Shown: piece after piece, positions 57,486 through 64,000 of the stretch
Numbering within the stretch: position 1 is the first letter of the stretch
Layout: each line of letters begins with the position of its first letter
Source of the DNA: Ideonella_A sp963843805
GTDB taxonomy: Bacteria > Pseudomonadota > Gammaproteobacteria > Burkholderiales > Burkholderiaceae_C
DNA: 64,000 nucleotides
Direction: 5' to 3'
NCBI GenBank assembly: GCA_963843805.1
Contig: CAWJLY010000001.1
Location: 806,001 to 870,000 of the forward strand
Position numbers and translations under genes: made by a program
The notes under the pieces: generated by a model
What the model saw: the letters and a program-made list of their open reading frames with translations, nothing else
Database searches by the model: none
What the model was told of the DNA's origin: nothing

Positions 57486-58065
57486 CGCTTCGACCAGATT
57501 GTCGCGAATCATCGGCCCGCACAGAGTCTCGAATCAACCGGGCGAATCCACTCATCTCTTCAGCGCGAGACGTGCCGACTTCGTGCTCATGCAGCGACTT
57601 CTTCCGATGGATTGGCAGCCAAGACTTGAAGGGTCAAAAATCGGGCAGCAGCCTGTTGGCCAAGTGAACCGCTCCGCAACGGTTCGGCACCCGGAGCGGT
57701 CAATGTCGGTTTGCTTTTCGCTAGCGTCGAAGCGGGGGGCATCCACGATCAGTGTGGGTAGCACAAAGGACAGCCGCACGGGGCTAGTGTCGGGAGAAAT
57801 CGATCGCTTGACGGCGCCGCTGTTCGACCGTTCGGCTGAACACCTTATCTGCGGACACCACGGGTCCATCTCGGCCCTAAGCTCGATGCATTGACCCTTT
57901 GAGGTCGGCGGCTCAACCGACACCTTGCTCTCGTCGGACCCCGACGGTGACCATAAGGCGGCGTGGAAGTCCGCTTCCTGTCTGTCGAGTTTCAACTGGC
58001 TTTTCTGCACCGTCACGATCAGAGCTCAAAGCAACCCGGAAGCCTCCAGGGCGGAAATGTGTCCG
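57486..58065. other. Gene-poor interval between kinase and deacylase genes
   Basis: About 580 bases without a supportable gene. The segment around 57900-58010 contains short motifs of the type GTCGGACCCCGACGGTGACC and a CAACTGGCTTTTCTG block that look like decayed intergenic repeat material. A 154-codon minus-strand frame is open here (57552-58016), but it is rich in Arg, Ser and Cys, has no recognisable domain and matches no neighbour in codon use, so I read it as chance. The two flanking genes converge here, so terminators are expected, but no strong hairpin with a T-run was found. Confidence 0.45.
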
Positions 58066-59667
58066 TCAGGCCTTGAACTCGCGCAGCACTCGCCCGGCGT
58101 TGTGGTCGGTACGCTGCCCGTCATGGATGGCCAGTTCGCCGTTCACCATCACATGCGCGATCCCGCCGGGATAGGTGCGAGGTTGGCGCACCGTGAAGCG
58201 GGCCTCGATCAGCGCCGGATCGAACACCGTGACGTCGGCCCAGTGGCCGACCTGCAACCGGCCACGGTCGGCCAGGCGCAGCCGATCCGCAGGCAGCGCG
58301 GTGATGCGCTTGATCGCCTCAGCCAGCGCCAGCACCTGGCGATCGCGCACGTAGTGCTGCAGGAAACGCGCGGCCCAGCCGTAGCCGCTGAGCGAAAAAA
58401 GCTGGTCTTCGAGCGCGCCGTCCGGTGCCAGCGCCGCGGTATCAGAGATCACCGCGCATTCACTTTCCTTCATGAACAGTTCGACCTGGTCTTCGTTGAA
58501 GCTGTGCGTGGCCCACATCAGCCGAGGGGCGTCGTCGCCCTCTTCGATCAGCATGTCCATCAGCGCGTCGTAGGGGTCGACCCCACGCATGCGGCCGATC
58601 TCGGCAAAGTCCATGCCCACCAAGCCGCGGTTGGCGCGGGCGTTCAGCAGCACCACCTCGTGCCAATGGCGATCCCTGACGATCAGCAACATGGGCGCCG
58701 GGTTGTCCTTCACCTTCTGCCGCACCGCCGGATCCTGCAGCCGTTTCAGCGCCGCCCTGGTGCCACCTTCGCGCACCCATTTGGGCAGGATCGCCATCAC
58801 GCTGGTGTTGTTCCAGTCGTGCGGGATGACGTCGAAGGCGATATCCACGCCATGCTTGCGAGCGGCATCGATCAGCTCCAGCGTGTGCTCGCCGGCATAG
58901 GCAGGCGCGCCGTACTTGGTCTGCATGTGTGAGATCTGCAGCCGCGCGCCCGATTGCCGAGCGGCCGAGATCGCCTCGCCGAAGCCCAGGTCATAGTGAC
59001 GGTCACGGTTGCGAACATGCGACGAATACAGACGCCCGCGCTTGGCCGCCGCCTCGCAGAGCGGTACCAGGTGCTCGGGCGAGGACAAGATGCCAGGCCA
59101 GTACTCCAGGCCGGTAGAAAACCCGGCCGCGCCCTCGTCGAGCGCCTGTTCGACCAAGCGCTTCATCTGCGCAATGTCTTCGGGCTCACCCGCATGCAAG
59201 GCATCGCCCAATACCGCCCGGTGCACCGTGCCGTGGCCGACGAAAGCCGCCACGTTGACGCCGAGCGGCTCGGCTTCGAGCACGTCCAGGTAGTCGGCGA
59301 AAGTTTGCCATTGACGACCGCGAGCGGCGTCGGACCGGTGGCCGGCGGCCATTTCGTTGGGGCCACCGCGTTGCTTCAGCGGTGCGCAGCTGATTCCGCA
59401 TTGCCCGACCACCTCGGTGGTCACACCCTGATGTACCTGGCTTTGCGCACGGCCGTCGACCACCAGCGTGAAGTCGGAATGCGTGTGCAGGTCGATGAAG
59501 CCTGGCACCACCGCCAGGCCGGTCGCGTCGATGCGTTGGCGTGCGCTGGCGCTGGAAAGGTCGCCGATCGCCGCCAGCTTTCCGCCAAGCACACCGATGT
59601 CGTGCGCATGCGGCTCGCCGCCGTTCCCGTCGTAGACGGCGCCGGCGCTGAAAATCATGTCGAACAT
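58066..59667 (-). CDS. N-acyl-D-amino-acid deacylase (D-aminoacylase)
   Basis: An intact amidohydrolase of 533 residues that would release D-amino acids from N-acyl-D-amino acids. The metal-binding FIDLHTHSDFTLVVDGRAQ, the family segment GVTTEVVGQCGISCAP, EALDEGAAGFSTGLEYWPG, the zinc-site histidines in YSSHVRNR and LQISHMQTKYG, and the C-terminal beta strands with RLQVGHWADVTVFDPALI are characteristic. It lies 31 bases behind the TRAP DctM gene, so uptake and hydrolysis of N-acyl-D-amino acids are probably coupled. Confidence 0.93.
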   Translation of the reverse strand: MFDMIFSAGAVYDGNGGEPHAHDIGVLGGKLAAIGDLSSASARQRIDATGLAVVPGFIDLHTHSDFTLVVDGRAQSQVHQGVTTEVVGQCGISCAPLKQRGGPNEMAAGHRSDAARGRQWQTFADYLDVLEAEPLGVNVAAFVGHGTVHRAVLGDALHAGEPEDIAQMKRLVEQALDEGAAGFSTGLEYWPGILSSPEHLVPLCEAAAKRGRLYSSHVRNRDRHYDLGFGEAISAARQSGARLQISHMQTKYGAPAYAGEHTLELIDAARKHGVDIAFDVIPHDWNNTSVMAILPKWVREGGTRAALKRLQDPAVRQKVKDNPAPMLLIVRDRHWHEVVLLNARANRGLVGMDFAEIGRMRGVDPYDALMDMLIEEGDDAPRLMWATHSFNEDQVELFMKESECAVISDTAALAPDGALEDQLFSLSGYGWAARFLQHYVRDRQVLALAEAIKRITALPADRLRLADRGRLQVGHWADVTVFDPALIEARFTVRQPRTYPGGIAHVMVNGELAIHDGQRTDHNAGRVLREFKA

Positions 59668-59698
59668 CGTGGGTTGTCCTCCTCGAGCATGCGCCCGC

Positions 59699-60994
59699 TC
59701 AGCGCGACGCGCCGTAAACCAGGTTGGGCAGGAAAAGCGTGGCCTCGGGCCACACGATCAGGAACAGCAGGCCCACCACATAGGCCAGGATGAAGGGCAG
59801 CACGGCCACCGACACCTGCTCGATGCTGATGCCCGTGATGCGCGCGGCCACGTTCAGGTTGCCCCCCACCGGGGGCGTCAGGAAACCGATCTCGCAGGTC
59901 ATCACGGTGAACACGCCGAACAGTACCGGGTCGACCCCGAGTTGCTTGACCATCGGCAGGAACACGGCGGTGAACAGGATGATCTGCGCCAGCGATTCCA
60001 TGAACGTGCCGATCGCGATGTAGAACAGGCCGATCAGCACCATGATCAAAAAGCGGTTCTCGGTCACGCTGGTGACCATGCCCTGAACGGCGCTCGGCAC
60101 GTCGTAATACGCGGTGAGCTGGCCGAACGCCTGGGCTGGCGCCAGCAACACCAGCAGGCCGGCCATCAGCGCGGTGAAGCGCAGGGCCTCGATCACTTTC
60201 TCCAGCGTCAGCTCACGATAGATGAACAGGCCGACAAACAGCGAATAGAACACCGCGACCGCTGCGGCCTCGGTGGGTGTGAACGCTCCGCCGTAGATGC
60301 CGCCGAGAATGATCACCGGCGCGCCCAGCGCCCATTTGCCGGCCCAGAAAACTGCCAGGCAGTAGCGCCACTCGAAATGCTGACCCGACGCCTTGCCACC
60401 GTAACCGTTGCGCCGCGCGATGATGTAGGCCGTCAGCAGGAGCAGCGCGGTGATGAAGAAACCCGGCACGAATCCGGCGAGGAACAGCCGCGGGATCGAT
60501 GTCTCGGACACCAGTCCGTAGATGATCATCAGGTTGCTCGGCGGGATCATGCTGCCGAGCGCGCCGGCGGAAGCGGACACGGCGGCCGCGAAGCGCGGCG
60601 AATAACCGTCGCGCTGCATGGCCGGGATCATCACACTGCCAATGGCTGCGGTGGTTGCCGGGCCTGACCCCGACAGCGCAGCGAACATCATGCAGGCGAT
60701 CACCGTGACCATGCCCAGGCTGCCCCGGTAGTTGCCGACGAAGGACTTGGCCACGTCGATCATCCGCGTGGCCATGCCGCCGGTTTCCATCAGCCGGCCG
60801 GCCAGGATGAACAGCGGGATCGTCAGCAGCGGAAATGGCTGCAGCGCCGTGAAACCCGACTGCGCCAGCAAGGTGTAGGGAATGTCGATCAGGTACAGCG
60901 CCAGCGCGGTGGTGATGCCGATGCCGGCGATCAGTGGCACCCCGAACACCGTCAGCACGGTGAAGACCAGACATATCATCGCTAAATCGTTCAT
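59699..60994 (-). CDS. TRAP transporter large permease (DctM)
   Basis: An intact DctM of 431 residues with about twelve transmembrane helices. It has FGVPLIAGIGITTALALYLID, TIPLFILAGRLMETGGMATRM, AALSGSGPATTAAIGSVMIPAMQ and GGAFTPTEAAAVAVFYS. It is preceded by DctQ (18-base gap) and followed by the D-aminoacylase. It is clearly different from the first DctM (31493-32776), so the two TRAP systems are separate. Confidence 0.95.
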   Translation of the reverse strand: MNDLAMICLVFTVLTVFGVPLIAGIGITTALALYLIDIPYTLLAQSGFTALQPFPLLTIPLFILAGRLMETGGMATRMIDVAKSFVGNYRGSLGMVTVIACMMFAALSGSGPATTAAIGSVMIPAMQRDGYSPRFAAAVSASAGALGSMIPPSNLMIIYGLVSETSIPRLFLAGFVPGFFITALLLLTAYIIARRNGYGGKASGQHFEWRYCLAVFWAGKWALGAPVIILGGIYGGAFTPTEAAAVAVFYSLFVGLFIYRELTLEKVIEALRFTALMAGLLVLLAPAQAFGQLTAYYDVPSAVQGMVTSVTENRFLIMVLIGLFYIAIGTFMESLAQIILFTAVFLPMVKQLGVDPVLFGVFTVMTCEIGFLTPPVGGNLNVAARITGISIEQVSVAVLPFILAYVVGLLFLIVWPEATLFLPNLVYGASR

Positions 60995-61012
60995 GCGGGA
61001 CCGATCGAAATC

Positions 61013-61519
61013 TCAGTTGGCCTGGTATTCGGCCGACACGCCGGGCAGGTCGCGCCGGTCAGTGGCGAGCCAGCGCGCGTAGATTTGCAACAGGCGCAGC
61101 GTCATCAGCACAAAGCCGATCAGCACGATGGTCTCGGGCCAGAACATGTTGATTCCGAGCGCCGGCGAGATCGACGGCTTGGCCCATGCCAGGCGCAGGT
61201 AGTCCAGACAGACGCCGATCATGAACAGATTGAAGGCCAGCCATATGGCGTCGGCCAGCACCACCAGCGCGAGCGCGAGCGGCCGCGGCAGGGCCACCAC
61301 ACCGGCCATGATGCGGATGTGGAATCGCTCGCGCACCGCCAGCGCCGCCCCCATGTACACCGCCCATACCATCGCAATGCCCGACAGCTCTTCGGTCCAG
61401 GTCAGCGCGACATTGAAGCCGTAGCGCAAGATCACCTGCAGAAACACGAAGCAGGCCACTGCCGTGATGCAGGTACAGGCAATCGCTTCCTCGAGATGGC
61501 GGTCGAGCCAGTGCAGCAT
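61013..61519 (-). CDS. TRAP transporter small permease (DctQ)
   Basis: An intact DctQ of 168 residues with four helices: ACTCITAVACFVFLQVILRYGF, SGIAMVWAVYMGAALAV, PLALALVVLADAIWLAFNLFM and FWPETIVLIGFVLMTLRLLQI. The LTWTEELSG segment is a family hallmark. It lies 48 bases behind the binding protein gene and 18 bases before DctM, in the order P-Q-M of the minus-strand operon. Confidence 0.93.
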   Translation of the reverse strand: MLHWLDRHLEEAIACTCITAVACFVFLQVILRYGFNVALTWTEELSGIAMVWAVYMGAALAVRERFHIRIMAGVVALPRPLALALVVLADAIWLAFNLFMIGVCLDYLRLAWAKPSISPALGINMFWPETIVLIGFVLMTLRLLQIYARWLATDRRDLPGVSAEYQAN

Positions 61520-61567
61520 CGTGAATTCCGGTAGAGGGACTAGGCGAATAAGCCGGCGGTGGTCGCG

Positions 61568-62605
61568 CTATTTGGCAGCGGCCTGAATCAGGTTGACGAA
61601 CTCGGTGAACTTGGGACCATTCTCGGCAGCAAACTGCTGCTGCACCTTCTGCGCGGCGGCTATGAACGGCGCGCGCGGTGGCGTGGTGATCTTCATGCCG
61701 CCCTTTTCCACCAGCCATTGACGGATTTCGGCGGTTTCCTTGGCCTGCACCTCGGTGTGGTACGCGCCGGCCTCATCGGCGGCGCGGCGAATTGCCGCGG
61801 CCTGCTCCGGGCTGAACTTTTTCATCATTCGTGCGCTGGCAAACATCGGCGCCACGCCGGCAAAGTGGTCCAGCACGACCAAGTGCTTGGAAAATTCGTA
61901 GAACTTCATGTCCTTGATCACGGAAGTGCCGTTGTCGCCGCCGTCGATGGTCTTGGTTTGCAGGGCGGTAGGCGTCTCCGACCAGGCCAGCGGCACCGGT
62001 TCGGCACCGAAGGCCTGGAAGGTGGCGATCATCACCTTGTTCTTTGGAACACGCAGCTTCAACCCCTTCATGTCGGCGATCGAGTTCACCGCTAGACGCG
62101 AATTGAAGAGGTCGCGGTAGCTGGGTGCGCCGAAGGTCAGCAGGTGCACGCCGGTGTCTGCGAACAACTGTTTGCGGATGGCGTCGCCCGCAGGCCCGGT
62201 GGTGACCTTAGTGACGTGATCCTCGCTCTGAAAAATGTAGGGCAACACAAACACGTCCATTAGCGGCCAATGCGGCGAGACGTTGTTCTGGCTGATGAAA
62301 TACGCATCCACCGTGCCAAGCTGCATCGCCTTGAACGCGTCGTCCTCGGTCGCGATCTGGCCACAGCAACGCAGTTTCACTTCGACCGCGTTGTTGGTGT
62401 ATTTCTCGGCCAGTTCCTTGAACTTCTTCGCCGGAATCGAATAGCTCGAATCCGCCGGCGTCGACCAGCCCAGGTTCATGACGATCTTGTCGGCGGCCAG
62501 CGCGGTGCCCGCCCACATCAGTGCCGTCATCAGCAGCGCGGCCCGGCGCAGCGGCGAAGTTGTACTTGACATATTGGAATGACGGAATGTTCGGGACTGG
62601 TGCAT
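61568..62605 (-). CDS. TRAP transporter substrate-binding protein (DctP)
   Basis: An intact periplasmic receptor of 345 residues. The signal segment SPLRRAALLMTALMWAGTALA is followed by KIVMNLGWSTPADSSYSIPAKKFKELAEKY, IADMKGLKLRVPKNKVMIATFQAFGAEPVPLAWSE and the LQTKTIDGGDNG loop. The ligand-contacting arginine is expected in LKLRVP. AGGAG upstream selects the ATG at 62605. First gene of the TRAP-deacylase operon, divergent from the MocR regulator. Unusual CCGQ in VKLRCCGQIATEDD. Confidence 0.93.
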   Translation of the reverse strand: MHQSRTFRHSNMSSTTSPLRRAALLMTALMWAGTALAADKIVMNLGWSTPADSSYSIPAKKFKELAEKYTNNAVEVKLRCCGQIATEDDAFKAMQLGTVDAYFISQNNVSPHWPLMDVFVLPYIFQSEDHVTKVTTGPAGDAIRKQLFADTGVHLLTFGAPSYRDLFNSRLAVNSIADMKGLKLRVPKNKVMIATFQAFGAEPVPLAWSETPTALQTKTIDGGDNGTSVIKDMKFYEFSKHLVVLDHFAGVAPMFASARMMKKFSPEQAAAIRRAADEAGAYHTEVQAKETAEIRQWLVEKGGMKITTPPRAPFIAAAQKVQQQFAAENGPKFTEFVNLIQAAAK

Positions 62606-62688
62606 CGCAACTCTCCTGCGGTAAACCGCGAATCGGGTATTTTGGGAAACGGGTACACGAAGACTAGGGCGATCCGTTCGGTCGGAAC

Positions 62689-62815
62689 AAGTCCAGTTGA
62701 AGGTTTTGAGTAAGTCCAGATGCGTGAATGTGATCCACAATGGAGTGTTCAGGCTGTGGTTTGTCACCCTACCGCCCGGCAGCGGATCCACGTGGCGGCC
62801 GGGGTATAAGTCCGG
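62689..62815. promoter_or_regulatory. Direct repeats AAGTCCAG in the TRAP-MocR intergenic region
   Basis: AAGTCCAG occurs at 62689-62696 and 62712-62719 (23 bases start to start), and the variant AAGTCCGG at 62808-62815. All face the same way between the divergent TRAP operon and the MocR gene. MocR-family regulators characteristically bind spaced direct repeats, so these are candidate operators. Confidence 0.45.
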
Positions 62816-62835
62816 TTTCCGATTCATGGTGCAAG

Positions 62836-64000
62836 ATGGCCACTTCCAGTGCCCCCCGTCCTGGCAAGCCAGGCTCGGCGCCAAGGCGCCCGGTCGAGCG
62901 TGCGGCTGCGGGCGCCACGCCGATGTGGGCGAGGTTGTTCAAGCGGCTGGGATCACGCGGGAGTCTGCAGGCCCGCATCCGCGACATGCTCAGTCATGCG
63001 ATTCATGAAGGGCTGTTGGCACCCGGTGCCCGCCTGCCATCCTCGCGCCATCTTGCTGCCGAACTGGGTGTGTCAAGGCTGACCGTCAGCAAATCGCTGG
63101 AACATCTGTGCGACAGCGGCCTGGTCATTGCGCAACCGCGCAGCGGATTGCTGGTCAGCAGCGATGCACTGACCAATCGCGCCGCTCGCTCGGCCGTACC
63201 GCCAGCGGCGGAGCCGGGGCGGGCACCGAACTGGGAGTCTCGCCTGAAGATGAGGCCGGGCGAGCAACACAATATTCACAAGCCGGCCGATTGGCAGCTG
63301 AAACCGTTCCCGTTCATTTACGGTCAGTTCGACGCCACGCTGTTCCCGCTGGCGCATTGGCGAGAATGTGCACTCGAGACCATGCATGTCGGTGCAATTC
63401 GCAGCTGGGCTCCCGACCACATCGACCGCGACCATGAGCCGTTGCTCGAGCAGATCCAGCAGCGGCTGCTTCCTGCGCGCGGCATCTGGGCACGGCGAGA
63501 AGAAATACTGGTCACTGCCGGTGCGCAGCAAGCCACCTTTCTGCTTGCGCAGTTGCTGGTCGGTCGCCGAACGGTGGTCGGCGTAGAGGATCCGGGTTAC
63601 CCCGATGCCCGGAACAATTTTCTGCTCCGCAGCGCCGCCGTGCGCGCCTTGCCGGTCGACGAAGAAGGTCTGGTGATCGGGCCGGCGCTGGCACGCTGCC
63701 GCTATGTCTATGTGACGCCCAGCCACCAATGCCCGACCACGGTGACGATGTCGCTGGCGCGCCGACATTCGCTGCTCCTGGCAGCCGAGAAGCATGACTT
63801 CGTCGTGATCGAGGACGATCATGAGAGCGAACTCAACTTTCTGCACAGCCCCACCGCGGCGCTCAAAAGTCTGGACGAGCAAAGCCGTGTCATCTACGTC
63901 GGAAGCCTGTCGAAGACGCTGGCCCACGGTCTGCGCATCGGCTTTCTGGTGGCGCCGGCGGCATTGGTGTCGGAATTGCGTGCGTTGCGGCGGCTGATGC
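62836..64000 (+). CDS. MocR-family transcriptional regulator (GntR HTH fused to aminotransferase domain), partial
   Basis: The reading frame is open from the ATG at 62836 to the right edge (388 codons); the rest lies outside. An N-terminal extension precedes the GntR winged HTH (LPSSRHLAAELGVSRLTVSKSLEHLCDSGLV). A linker leads to the fold-type I aminotransferase-like domain with EEILVTAGAQQATFLLAQLL, VEDPGYPDARNNF, VVIEDDHESELNF and the PLP lysine in GSLSKTLAHGLRIGF. It diverges from the TRAP-D-aminoacylase operon and probably regulates it, sensing an amino-acid-type effector through PLP. Confidence 0.92.
   Translation, partial: MATSSAPRPGKPGSAPRRPVERAAAGATPMWARLFKRLGSRGSLQARIRDMLSHAIHEGLLAPGARLPSSRHLAAELGVSRLTVSKSLEHLCDSGLVIAQPRSGLLVSSDALTNRAARSAVPPAAEPGRAPNWESRLKMRPGEQHNIHKPADWQLKPFPFIYGQFDATLFPLAHWRECALETMHVGAIRSWAPDHIDRDHEPLLEQIQQRLLPARGIWARREEILVTAGAQQATFLLAQLLVGRRTVVGVEDPGYPDARNNFLLRSAAVRALPVDEEGLVIGPALARCRYVYVTPSHQCPTTVTMSLARRHSLLLAAEKHDFVVIEDDHESELNFLHSPTAALKSLDEQSRVIYVGSLSKTLAHGLRIGFLVAPAALVSELRALRRLM

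Noticed and set aside
57552..58016. A 154-codon minus-strand frame in the kinase-deacylase gap
   Set aside because: No domain, biased composition, no ribosome binding site of note; treated as chance.
1..64000. CRISPR arrays, tRNA or rRNA genes, insertion sequences, integrases
   Set aside because: No regularly spaced repeats, cloverleaf or rRNA core sequence, or transposase/integrase motif was seen on either strand.

Overview
The window is high-GC DNA from a heterotrophic bacterium, most likely a betaproteobacterium of the order Burkholderiales. The evidence is four orphan Bug/TctC-type solute-binding proteins, many CaiB-type CoA-transferases and acyl-CoA enzymes, two TRAP transporters, and the codon and GC character. 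About 57 protein genes are visible. I see no rRNA, tRNA, CRISPR array, phage or transposase gene. At least 21 genes carry frameshifts inside otherwise well-conserved reading frames. Almost every shift is explained by one extra base, which looks like residual sequencing or assembly error rather than gene decay. Those genes are annotated across their full extent, with approximate shift positions.

Layout. 1-2.1 kb: the 5' part of katG and a LysR regulator (minus strand). 2.2-16 kb: a plus-strand acyl-CoA island with a fused enoyl-CoA hydratase/3-hydroxyacyl-CoA dehydrogenase, thiolase, PimC- and PimD-like acyl-CoA dehydrogenases, etfB, etfA, a glutaryl-CoA dehydrogenase, an APH-type phosphotransferase, an acyl-CoA ligase and two Bug proteins. 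This gene set fits beta-oxidation of a C7-type dicarboxylate (pimelate-like) to glutaryl-CoA and then crotonyl-CoA, with its own electron-transfer flavoprotein. 16-19.2 kb (minus): a CaiB-type CoA-transferase and two HMG-CoA-lyase-family enzymes in overlapping order. 19.3-25.2 kb: a DMT permease, glutaminase, a Gfo/Idh oxidoreductase, a REP-like hairpin, a small monooxygenase, an exported hydratase-like protein and two thioesterases. 25.2-31.2 kb: an IclR regulator divergent from a ligase-MaoC hydratase-CoA-transferase-Bug operon.

31.2-38.3 kb (minus): a tightly packed operon that looks like sugar-acid or hydroxy-acid catabolism. It encodes an SMP-30 lactonase, a GntR/FCD regulator, an isopropylmalate/tartrate-type dehydrogenase, a Gfo/Idh oxidoreductase, TRAP subunits P, Q and M, and a small monooxygenase. 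38.4-45.5 kb: MscS, a cysteine-rich flavoprotein, a PNPOx-like protein, two alpha/beta hydrolases, a fourth Bug protein, a FrnE/DsbA-like protein and a GNAT. 46-57.5 kb: an RND pump with its fusion protein, a dienelactone hydrolase, a Sir2 deacylase, an M15 peptidase, two exported hydrolases and a Ser/Thr kinase with a duplicated extracytoplasmic domain. 58-64 kb: a TRAP transporter and N-acyl-D-amino-acid deacylase operon (minus), divergent from a MocR regulator cut by the right edge.

The unifying theme is uptake and CoA-dependent breakdown of organic acids, with separate local regulators (LysR, IclR, GntR, MocR) beside their operons. The least explained item is the duplicated, cysteine-bracketed sensor-like domain on the Ser/Thr kinase.
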